Origin: Turritopsis dohrnii
Lineage: Eukaryota > Cnidaria > Hydrozoa > Anthoathecata > Oceaniidae
Reading direction: 5' to 3'
DNA length: 64,000 bases
Assembly (NCBI GenBank): GCA_027922465.2
Contig: BQMF02000121.1
Span: 806,001 to 870,000, forward strand
Each line of letters starts with the position of its first letter. The first letter of the stretch is position 1. The notes beneath the pieces are model-generated. The model did not search any database, had not been told where the DNA came from, and saw nothing but the letters and a program-made list of their open reading frames with translations. This document shows positions 11,720 to 22,265 of this stretch, one piece after another. The translations under genes were made by a program, and so were the position numbers.

Positions 11720-12103
11720 TACTCTTTTTTCAAGTTTGGAAACGAGGCTAAAGGCAAGTGTGATTTATAAATGTCCGAATTTGTGAAAGGTTTAACTGAT
11801 AATATATATATTAACCGATAACACAGACGCGATATTAACAATCCAATGATGTTGAAGCCATGGGTAAGTCAATCTTGGTTTGATTGACACCAGCCATATT
11901 TTCCCATTGTCAGCAGCATGAATTAAAACGGATGCATGAATTTTGCTTGATGAAAAGCATAGTTCTCCGTATGTATTCACGTATTTCAGTCCACTTTCTG
12001 TTGCACACTTTTTAAAAACAAGGACTTCATGCTTTCCATAGCGGTACAAGTGCACAATTCTTCCGACGTCGTTTGATTCCAGCAGCGAAAATTCACCCAC
12101 TTT

Positions 12104-15100
12104 CACTACCAAGTCAAAAAACATCGAAATCGGTCAACGTCAATCGTTATAATTAGCATTAATACAAAAACGCTGTCCATCAATATGGTTGATTTATCGG
12201 AAATTTTGTCTATTGATCATCAATAACTTGTTGAAAAAGTAAAAATTGAAGTTAACGGTCAATAGAAAAACATTGTCGTTTATACAAATATTGACGATAA
12301 ATAGGTTAATATTGATCGTCAATAAAGAAATTGACGATCAGTTAATTATAATTGTTCATCAACAAGAAAATTGACAATTGTGCATTAAAGTTGATCGTGA
12401 ATATGTTAAAAAATTTGATAACTAGCGGTAAAAGCGTATTTACAGTAAAGATGACGTATCTCGAGTTGAATCTTTACTTTTGTAGTACCCTTATCGGCTA
12501 GTATATGTATCCCTTTACTTGGATTAATTTTCTCGGACACCTTCCGCGGAACCAATTTTGCATGGATTAATTTTTGCAGGTGATCCAAAAATCAAACATT
12601 TTCCAGGATAAATTTACGCCGTGACCGCCGTGAGTTACTTTTTACGGAAGTGGAAGATAATGTAATGGATGTTAATGGATTTAGGAGATTTATGAATTCA
12701 ACAAAAGGATGTACACGCATTCTATTGTTTATAGATTTAAATGTTCTTCCAACCAGGGATAATTAGGTTCGCTTTGAAAGCTGATGAACCACACATTATA
12801 TTCATCAGCAAAGGTTATCAATGGATCACTTATTTCATCACCCAGACGTAGCATGATTGGTTTATTTTTATGGATTTTGTTTGAAAAATATAAACCACTT
12901 TCCAAATCTTGGTTTACATGCGTAAATATCTCCATGTCCATCCATCTTTCTTTATCGATTACGAACAACGAAGTGATTTCTCCAAACTTTTTCAATCCGT
13001 GCACGTGGATGATATCGCCAACTCAATAGGTCACGTCATCACACATCAATCTTAGTGGGCTATCAAGGCGATCATACTGCAAGATGGACTTGGATGCCAG
13101 AAATCCAATTTGTTGTTGTTGTCGTCTGTTCAAGATATACTCTTTTCCATTGTGTTCACTTGAGACAATACCATCACGTTCAAATGCACGATTTATGGTT
13201 TCTGTGAGACTATTGTCTTGGTCACGAAGATGGCTAAATCTATCAATGTACTGAGAATACAGTACCCAATCTAAAATCTAAAGACAGACAGAAAGCTCAG
13301 GAATACTGTAACGTTAACCCCATCTCCCCCACTGTGCTTTTTCAGGTATAACTCTTACCTGGACAGTTTCCATGATGCACTCCTCCGTTTTGCTTCGGTT
13401 CATTGCACGACGTGTGATCCATGAATTTAACCTTTCGAACGGAAACATCCAGCTACTATACAATGGACCGTTATCTGCAATCTTTTCGACAATATGGCGT
13501 AAGATATGGGTCGTGACATTTGACAAGTATACAGTACAATCACGCTCCAATAATGTCAAAGCTACGGCCAAATTGTCTTCCAAGTTCTGCAAATCAACTT
13601 TGGCAAACTTTTTCGAATAGAGCTTTCGGAGTGTGTTGAAAAAATACGTGAGCGTCCTTCTTTGCTTGGTTGGTAAACAATCTTTAATCAAGAACTTCCA
13701 AAGGCCCTTAGATGAGTACTAGAATTGAAAAAAAAATTATTTTTTTTCCATAAACGCATTACTAGATATTTGAAAAATGGAAATGCAAGCAGAGAGATTT
13801 TTTCCATTTCAAGGTTAAAAAATTGTCCCAAAATTTGTTTTGCAAAAAACAAATAAAAAAATCTAAACTACCTCAGTCCAACCATGCGTGTTTTTCAGTA
13901 TAACCTTTGGTGAGTTAAATATGTCTCCCTTGAATCCAGAACAGGTTTTTGGGAAGACAAGCTGTTTACACCGTTGATTGCCCAACTGTTTTTCTTCTTT
14001 TGTTAATACAACGAACTTGTCCTCGATCTTTCTCCTTTTAACCGTTTGCATTTCATCTTCCGCCTCTTTCAACTTACTCTCCGATAACCCTCCAACCAGC
14101 CACATGATTATAGTTTGAACGACGTCTGCAATGGTGTGCATTCCATCCGGCTGGTAGTCTTTATGGTATTGATGGTATGGAAGTCTCATGAATGTGTACA
14201 CTCCTTTCACACCATGCTCCCGTGCAAACTTTTTCTTTTGATTTTGGTTTTTTAGACCATCATAGCTGGTTCTCAACGATCTTTCATTCTCAACAGATGT
14301 CGCGCAAAGTGGAGCTCTCAATTCAACACTCTTAAATGAATTGCTTCGTCTCAATGGGTCGTTTGATTTGAGGTATCTCCTGCTATCCATGTATACCGTT
14401 TTCCCCAATGAATGGCAATAGCATCCTTCTATGCCACACCACGGACATGCCTTAATCGATCCAACCCCAGGCTGACGTAACAATTTTCCTATTGCTGGAA
14501 AGTCTAAAACATACTGTAAAAGTTTGACCTTTATGGATAGGGGAGCCTTCATATATGGTTCATGGTATATGTGACATTCACTGAGATTCATCAGCTCATC
14601 AACCAAAATATCCACGTAAGGATTTAAGTCATATGCCTCTTTTCGGCCATTTCCAGGGATGATACCAACCAACAAGATGCCCCCAACAGATTTTCTGAGA
14701 GCAATTGGAAAATTGAGAATCGAGAGCATCAGTGGCCACATCGAATAAATTAGATGCATCGTCTTGAATGGATTGACTCCATCACTACAAAAGTTTAACA
14801 CAATGCCATTCCCATCACCTTTCATTATCCCGTCCTTCCCAAACCAATCAACTTTCCATCGCTCCGTGTCCCAAATATCCCTGATGAAACCGTCGCTTTG
14901 CCTGGTACCATGGGCATGAAGTATTCGCACAAGGTTTTCGTCTTGATAGATCCTGGCGATTCTAGGTCCAATTGGAAAGAAATTGAATACTTTTCTTGGT
15001 TTGCTACCCGAAAAGCGAGGAGAAATACTTGAATTATCAAGGAATAATAGACGATTCCAAACATCGGCGTCTTTTCTTGATCTCTATTCTATTATTTATC

Positions 15101-15827
15101 CGTTTGTCTAAACTGTAGGTCTCTGCCCGTTTCCTTTAATTCTCCATATTTCTCGAAGTATAGATTTAACCATTATCGGATCTGTCTTTCTATTTGATTT
15201 AGCTAGATGTCTACTTTCTCGTACATTTTTCTTTTAACGAAAGCTAGAACAGAAAATAAATTAATTAACAGCTGATAAGAAGATAACTCGCTCAAGTCTA
15301 ACGACCGTACGAAGCTACTTTTCTCAAAAATGCTAAGCCATGAGCGCTCACAATCGCACAGTTTCTATCAGTCAAAGTGCGAGGCTAAAAATTAATATCA
15401 GTTAGTCAACTAGCACGCATGAAAAGTAAAACAAAATTATCTACAGCTGTTTGAGGCGGGGAATGGCGACATCTTAGTGCTCTTACAGATTGTTCGTAAA
15501 AATATTATACTGACAGTCAATAGCAAAGAATTACCCTCAATTTTCTCGTTGACGAGCAATTTAAATACACCATCGTCAATTTCAACGTATTGATCATCAA
15601 TTTCCTTATTGACGATCAATATTAACCTATTTATCGTCAATATTTGTATAAACGACAATGTTTTTCTATTGACCGTTAACTTCAATTTTTACTTTTTCAA
15701 CAAGTTATTGATGATCAATAGACAAAATTTCCGATAAATCAACCATATTGATGGACAGCGTTTTTGTATTAATGCTAATTATAACGATTGACGTTGACTG
15801 ATTTCGATGTTTTTTGACTTGGTAGTG
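12104..15827 (-). mobile_element. nested CACTA transposon inserted in the outer transposase gene
   Basis: The ends are CACTACCAAGTCAAAAAACA at 12104 and its inverse ending at 15827. TTT lies on both sides (12101-12103 and 15828-15830). The TIRs are about 240 bp (12104-12343 and 15588-15827) with only two or three visible mismatches, so the insertion is young. The subterminal region is packed with ATTGACGATCAAT-type repeats. Removing the element and one TTT copy restores the outer ORF in frame (GDATVK joined to VGEFSLL). It carries its own TNP2-type transposase gene on the minus strand. Confidence 0.92.
12729..15064 (-). CDS. TNP2-type transposase of the nested CACTA element
   Basis: The long exon runs from about 15060 to 13863. 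It reads FNFFPIGPRIARIYQDENL, then FCSDGVNPFKTMHLIYSMWP, LLVGIIPGNG, ACPWCGIEGCYCHSL and DYQPDGMHTIADVVQTIIMW, which is a complete Transposase_21-type core. Further exons are 13314-13691 (HIVEKIADNGPLYSSWMFPF, DUF4218-like), about 13040-13270 (DWVLYSQYIDRFSHLRDQD) and 12729-13004 (C-terminal GEITSLFVIDKERW...NYPWLEEHL). The architecture is the same as the outer element's transposase but the sequences are well diverged, so the two are different CACTA families. An in-frame TGA occurs near 13022 between VTY and VGDIIHV if the last two blocks are read through; an intron there would avoid it. The N-terminal exon upstream of 15064 is not identified. Confidence 0.75.
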
Positions 15828-18800
15828 TTTCACGGTGGCATCTCCAATCAAGATTGACTTTAATTCTGACACCCGAGTGAAAGTTTCTTCTGTGGAGAGT
15901 GCGGACTTAATGCTTTTGATATCGTTATCGGGGAGGTCCACAAACACTTCACGTTTTCTTTTCTTGGATTCTTTGTGGATTTCGCCATGAATTAGTATTG
16001 CCTTCTTCGCATTCTCACAAATTTTATTTTTTTCATCTCTGCAGTTATCGAATCTTTTCGATACAGTGCAATACACTACCCAATCCAATAGCTATGATAA
16101 CAAGAAAATTATTGACAATAACTAATTGTGCTTATAGGAATTTATGAAACTAATTTGTAAAAACAGCCTTCGGAGTAGTTTGAAACTGGAACCAAAAAAT
16201 TGGAACCAATCTTTCAAAATGTAACAGAACTTAAGAAAGCATCAAGTGCCGAAAGGAACATAAATGTGCATGGAAAATATAACAATCTATTTTAACTTTT
16301 TCTACATGGTAAGTCTCCATCACACATCGCTCGGGATATGTTCGATTCGTGCAGCGTCTTGTGATCCATGAATTCATTCTTTCCCACGGATACATCCAGG
16401 AAGAATACAACGGACCAAACTTGTCAATGTTTTCCACAAAATGATGGATGATGTGTGTCGTTATATTAAAAATATTAAATGGGAAGTCCCTTTCCAGCAG
16501 TGACAAGGCAATCGACACATTATCCTTCAATTCTGCTTATTCTTCCCGTACGAAGGATTCCTTTAAAAGTTGCGAAACCACTGCCAGAAAGAACGTTAAA
16601 GTCCTCTGTTGTTTTACTGGTAAACAGTTACGAAGCGAGAAGATCCATATGTTGTGGGCAGCATACTAAAATTAAGGCAGGCACAGAAAGTTGAAAACAT
16701 GCTACATCTAACATGTTGGAGGAGGTAGCTCAGAAAAATACCTCTTGCCAGCCGTGATGATTCTTTAGTATTTTCAGGTCAGAGAAAACGTTTCCTTTGC
16801 ATCCTGTGAATCCGCTCGAAAAATAAAGAGCGTTAATTCGATCATTCGCAACCTGAAAGAGATGTTGTTGTTACATAAAAATAATGTCTATAAAAGACGT
16901 CGTGTTTTCTTTGTCCAATATGCTTACCTTCTTGTGGTCTTTGTCTAGTACATAGACGATGTTTGGATCATGGGCTAGTCGAGTTTGCCCTACTGCATTT
17001 TTAGCATTTTCCAAATTGGTTTTGCAGGATGGTGATGTCACAAGCCAGTGAATGATCGCTGAAACAACTCTTCTAAAAGTATGCATACCATCTGGTTGAT
17101 AATCGTCTTGGAAGGAATGATTATCCACAGCCATAAATGCATATTTCCCTCGAACTCCAAAATTGAAACAATATTATAAAGGAAAAAATAGCAACGAAAT
17201 ATCAAAATATTAAAATATCAAAAACATCCGTAAATACATAAAAGTACAAACTTTAAAGGATAATCATCTAACCGTATGTTTTAGCAAATTTGTCCTTTTG
17301 CGATTTATTTGGAAGCATTTCATATTCTTCTCGTAGGTTGGTATTTCTGCCAGGTGTGAGAGCAGGAGGTCTAGGTCTTGATTCTGTTTCTCCACCAGGA
17401 AAGAGCTTTGAACATCTCATTTTATGATTCAGAGGTAAAAATCGGCGATTGTCTAAATAAATCGTCTTTCTACAAAACTTGCAATGTTTCCCATCGGTAT
17501 CGCACCAAGGACATGCTTTCAAACCACCTAAATAAAGAACATGTAGAAATACTATGGAGTACAATACTATGTGCATTATGACACAAGTAATTCCATTTTT
17601 TTTCTACCTACCTTGCGCTTGAACTTTAAAAAATTTGGCAATAGCTGGAAAATCAAGAATGTATTCAACAAGCTTTACGTCTACTGAATAAGGCTCTGCA
17701 GTATTGACTGTATACAAAGTACTGTCTGAAAGTTGTTGCAGCTCCTCTACGATTAAATTCAGATATGGTTCCAACGTCTTCAGTTCACAATTTCCATTTC
17801 CTGGTATGATGCCAAGAAGCATTATACCAGAATTACATTTTCGGAATTCAGGGGGGAAATTTAACACTTGCACCATTAAAGGCCACATGGAGTATTGTAT
17901 CCCCATTGATTTGAAAGGATTCATCCCATCAGTGCAAAAAGATAATGCTAAGCCAAATTCCCCCTTGAAAAGTCCGTCTTTGCCAAACCAGGTAACATGC
18001 CATGATGTTGTGTCTTGAACATCGCGAATTATTGATGGCAGGGTTCCCAAATCAATTTGTGAAAGCTGTCTTGATAATGCATCAGTACTGAATATCTGTG
18101 CGAGTCGAGGACCAAGTGGAAAGTACGTAAAATTTCTTCGCGATGTTTTATTGGCCTTATAACGAGGTTCTGAGCATTCGGGACAAGTGGTTGATGACAA
18201 GTGTTCTTTTCGAAATAGAACGCAGACACTTATGCAGAAATGTTTTCAGTAAGTAATTAATAGTTTTTTCAGTTCCCCAGTGGATAGAAGTTATTAAGAG
18301 TTTGAAAAAGAGGCGAAACTTAGCAGGGTCGCATCCAGACCGAAAATGATAACGTTGAAACGTTATAGGCGCCCAAAAAATGTCCCAAAAAAATATCCAA
18401 GAGAAAAAATCAGAATCATAAATTCGTGAACAAACTAAACAAAAGTAATTTAGAACAATACCAAATTAGTTCAAACGTAACATTTCACACGGTTTAAATT
18501 TGTCCGGTCTGCTAAATAGTTGCAGTTCTAAATTATGCAATCCGTAACCAAATTTGAAGTACTTCATAAAACATGCAATTAAGTGATTTTTCGCCTCTTG
18601 AAAGTACTAAAATGTCAGAGCTATCGGAAGCATCACAGCTGACCCAAAACCCCCTGCTGAAAATCGATGTCCCCATAAATGATCTGGATGCAACACTGCT
18701 TAGAGGCTAGGCTATAACACGGCATTTAAACCGAAATTCTGGAAAGGCATATTATCAGTGTCATTGAAACTATTGATATTTTTATGATCGTACATCAATC

Positions 18801-18852
18801 AAACTAACGGGATTTACTTTTGGAATAATTTCAACTAACAATATTCGTATCC

Positions 18853-19401
18853 ATGCCTGACTTTGCGTATCTATTCTAACAATAATGAACTCCTTTTATC
18901 CACGTTGACTTTCTGCAATTCTGTAAACTATCACTGTTTTGCAACCTGAAAGTAACAAAGATTTGTTTATAAGGGTTAATACGTTTGAACACCATCAAAA
19001 ACAATCACTAAACAATAATCACTTATTTCGTCAGAATTAGTGCACCCACTCGCTAGAACTTACAATTATTCCCATTATTCCTCCTAATTTCGTTCTCAAG
19101 AATTATTTAAGAACGGATCAAGAACGCATCAAAAACGCTTCATATATTTTTATACACGTCAACATTCATCAAGCATTTGTCACGAACGCTCATGCGTTCG
19201 TAATGCATTCGCATAGCGTTCACGAAAATCCTAGAATCTTTCAAGCGTTCTTTACGCGTTCTTCACGAACACATATACGTTTAAGAAGCATTCGCCACCG
19301 TTCTTTGCGAACGGATGATGAACACTCGTACGTTCTTCATGCATTCGTCATGTGTTCATGTGTTCATGTGTCCGGATAGAACGCTTTTGCTCACAGCAGT
19401 G
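18853..19401. repeat. right long TIR of the outer CACTA element
   Basis: Reverse-complement partner of 10691-11231. It ends in CACAGCAGTG at 19401, directly followed by the TTT target duplicate. Confidence 0.9.
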
Positions 19402-20425
19402 TTTGTTTATTATGATGTGTTCAATTAGAATTAAAATTAGAATAGAACAATGCAATTTGGAATTTGGAAGATGACCCCCCTTTTAAGCATGGAAACAACA
19501 TGCTTTTCTATACTATAGACCTTCTAGACCAGTGACAATGGGGCTTCTTGATATTACACTAATACAAAAAAGGATTTTCAACACTGAGTTTTTAAATGGA
19601 ACTAAAAACAAATTGGACATAAAACAACCCAAATATTTTTCACAAGTGTAGAACAAATTCATAATGAGATGCAGTTGATCAGATATCTCAATGTCTCAGT
19701 TTCAGTCATGCATTTTTTTAAACTTAAAACAAACATGTTAAAATCTTAAATCCTAAATGTTGCAGCTTACAAATCCTGTGGTCACTACCTGTTAATGTTG
19801 ATAAAGGAACAATCCTGATTCTTTTTTGTTCTTGTACTGTAATAATGTTATATATTTTACACTTTACCTTGCTTAGGTAATAGAGTATACCAGGTAAAGA
19901 TGTTGCTGTTGCTTTATAATTAACTTATGGGCAAGTGTATAACTTATAATACTTTGTTGGCAGATATCTTATGGTAACAAATTTTGTATAGCCAACTTAG
20001 ATTTATTAATATTATTCAGTGAATAAAACTTTTTCATGGAATAATAAGCCTTCTTTCATATCAAAAATATTTCAGTATGGGAAAATGGTGAAAGAATGTC
20101 TGCACTTCATTGAATTTCCTCAAGGAATTGATAATAATAGTAACATCTGTGCATGTTTGAAAAAATCTTTCTAAAGAATTTCCTGTTTGCGGTGTGAAGT
20201 AACTAAAGTTTTTAACTATTTGTGATTTCTTGCTCTATTAAACTTTAGTATGTGAAGCAAATAAGGCTTGCATATGCTCTAAGACAAATGCTTGCTATCC
20301 CCTACACTATTCTGTAAGTAGTAGTATTTAATCTGATGCCTATTCAAAAGTCTGTAATCTGGGGTGCTCAACTGGAGAACGTCTATGAATCCAGGTAACA
20401 AAATTAGGTCATGGCCAAGACTTAC
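19402..20425. other. intronic/decayed sequence of P450 pseudogene copy 3
   Basis: It contains only the I-helix remnant near 19870-19915. No exon 3 equivalent (SYFNNLSFDIIGEVGF region of the intact copy) could be found. Confidence 0.5.
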
Positions 20426-20509
20426 TTCAATCAGAACTTGTGTGTGTCCATCAAAAACTGGAATGTAAAATCTTGTTAGTGGCATGGAAAATGCTGTTGC
20501 AAGCATCAC

Positions 20510-22265
20510 CTAAAATAAGTAAAGTCAATAACCTATAAGGAACAATAAGATGAAAAAATCTACGAAATCTGCAAATGTTGCAACAGCCAGACCATCTACT
20601 AAAAAGCACTGTTCAATAACAGCATTAATTTTTCTCAATCTCTCACAATGTGTAAAAAGAGAGCCATAATTTTTTAATCCATTGTTGATACAAAAAACAT
20701 CTGGCAGCTTTTTAAAGAAAACATAAAAAAATATAAACACTTATAGATATACAAATCTACAATAAGCTAGTAATTTTACAATTACTGTTATCCATAACAA
20801 CTATGGAGACTAATGGAGAACACTCCTATGATGTTCTTAAGATTAAGACTACAAAGAATGGGCACAGGCATAATTAATTATATAATAATTTTAAGTGAAC
20901 TACACACACAATACATAATGGAAAACTTACTGCCAATAGTATTCAATTGAAACAAGCCACACTCCTTGAAATCTTCACCCCATGTTTAATAAATCAATTC
21001 CATCTCACTTAATGAAAAAGTTAGGATTGTGTCCAAAGAAAGGATATTCTGGTGGTGCAGGGATACATCAGTATGGAGAAAAAATCCATTTGTAGACGAA
21101 ATATGCAAGAATGTGGTAAAAACCAACAATGAGATACATTCTTAACCTTCAAAATTTTAATTAATTTACAGACAAAATAAAAAAAATTATTCTACAAACA
21201 GCAAAAGTACGAATCTAGGAACCTTTGAATTTTGGGCAATACCAGAATAAAAACTTAGTTCAGTTTTAATTCATAAAACAGCATTTTTGCCATAGTGTAT
21301 GCTGATTTAAAGATGAATAAAAAATGTCTTTCATATTGCTTTATAAAATCCCTTTAGCCATTAACCATACCAAAAGCCATTATTTAATTGAAATTAAATT
21401 ACAAAAACTCCTCAATAAAAAAAAGCATTTTTATCTAGTTTTAAGTTTCTGTTACAAACATTAACATAAAATTATGTACCTAAGGTCTATAGAGTTTGAT
21501 GAAAATCTTTAAGAAATCCTTAAATTGGTCTTAGCAATTTGTTTAAATAAAAGGAATAAACCAATAATTTTTTTTTGTAATAAGCATAAAACAAAACTGC
21601 ACAAAATTTAGTGACAAGATCTAGTTTATAATGATTTTAGTTTTTATTGAATGATGTAATTCCAGTATAAAAATTAAATAACTAAACAAGCTTCTACTTA
21701 GGAATGTCATTTCGTTGAAAATATTTAAAAAACAGTTACTTGGCTTTTGAGAGATACGCAGATCAATTCAATAATAACCTGTTAATGATTCATACTGGAT
21801 ATTTTTATAAGCATACATTAAAACTCTTCAAAGAATGACCATTATTGTGTTTGTTAATAATACCAGGAAAATATCTATGATGAACTTAGGATACCTGTAA
21901 ATCAAACTATAAGAATGAGGTAATTGAGTAGACTAGAAGAAGTGTTCTATTTCGTAATTTCATACCAGTTATGCAATACTAATATCATATCAGTGATTTA
22001 TTGAAAATATCGAAAAGTCAATACGTCTTCGCTTGATCATCAATACAATAATAAAAACAAACTAAAAACACATTATAAAATACCTTTTAGCAAATACTAG
22101 CATAATAAATAATTTAAAATTTTTTTTCCGGTTTTGTTGAATACATTACACATAAGGTATCAAAACACCTATTCCATAACAAGATTTTCATGTATACCTT
22201 CATCAGTTGCAAAATGAAAATGCAACATCAGATATTATCATATAATTTCCTAGTAGCTTCAGGTA
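20510..22265. other. spacer and decayed P450 sequence
   Basis: Apart from exon 1 of the pseudogene (20931-21139) nothing is recognised. An open stretch at 20525-20740 does not resemble P450 or any family I know. The first part of exon 2 of the pseudogene is missing. Confidence 0.4.

Larger units (their letters stand above)
11800..18229 (-). pseudogene. TNP2-type transposase (Transposase_21 + DUF4218-like) of the outer CACTA, interrupted by nested element
   Basis: Exons by eye are about 17613-18200, about 17270-17527, about 16928-17157, about 16741-16852, about 16305-16670, 15831-16088 and 11800-12103. The first has FTYFPLGPRLAQIF and FCTDGMNPFKSM, YSMWPLMVQVLNFP and LLGIIPGNG. These are hallmark segments of the Transposase_21 (TNP2) domain of EnSpm/CACTA. 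The next has a Cys cluster (ACPWCDTDGKHCKFC). Then DYQPDGMHTFRRVVSAIIHW follows. The later exon has HHFVENIDKFGPLYSSWMYP, as in the DUF4218 region that follows TNP2 in plant CACTA proteins. The last coding exon is split by the element at 12104-15827. Frame breaks around 16530-16670 suggest further decay. It would act as the DDE-type transposase that recognises the long TIRs. Confidence 0.8.
10691..19401 (-). mobile_element. EnSpm/CACTA DNA transposon, 8.7 kb including a nested element
   Basis: The ends are CACTGCTGTGAGCAAAAGCG at 10691 and its reverse complement ending at 19401. A TTT target-site duplication sits at 10688-10690 and 19402-19404. The TIRs are very long, about 540 bp each (10691 to about 11231; about 18853 to 19401). 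Their outer halves are full of ACGAACGCAT-like subterminal repeats. The CACT terminus, 3-bp TSD and a TNP2-type transposase inside (minus strand, 11.8-18.2 kb) together identify EnSpm/CACTA. It sits in the intron between the I-helix and K-helix exons of P450 copy 3, and is itself interrupted by another CACTA at 12104-15827. Without that insert it would be about 5 kb. Confidence 0.92.
9461..21139 (-). pseudogene. cytochrome P450 pseudogene (copy 3), split by a CACTA transposon
   Basis: Exon remnants in order on the minus strand. Exon 1 is 20931-21139, with CGA>TGA at the Arg before CIPAPPEYPFFGHNP, plus indels. Part of exon 2 is 20426-20509 (LATAFSMPLTRFYIPVFDGH). Part of the I-helix exon is about 19870-19915 (TATSLPGILYYLSK, with the AGHE part decayed). 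The CACTA element occupies 10691-19401. The K-helix exon is 10132-10428 (FIKESLRCYTPLPVNGR); it is 297 nt against 298 in the intact copy, and the single lost base shifts the frame before NKSEEAF and FWPERYLQES. The haem exon is 9461-9675 (FGYGPYSCIGKSFAL), with an in-frame TAA at 9554-9556 shortly after RLLHFKF. Exon 6 has exactly the same 215-nt length as in the intact paralogue. At least two stops and two frame breaks mark it as dead. Confidence 0.8.

Noticed and set aside
14825..15064. Alternative open frame with apparent hydrophobic N-terminus at the start of the nested transposase
   Set aside because: The other frame over the same bases gives FNFFPIGPRIARIY, homologous to the outer transposase, so this frame is a shadow.
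20525..20740. Open minus-strand stretch between exons 1 and 2 of the P450 pseudogene
   Set aside because: No similarity to P450 exon 2 of the intact copy and no recognisable motif.
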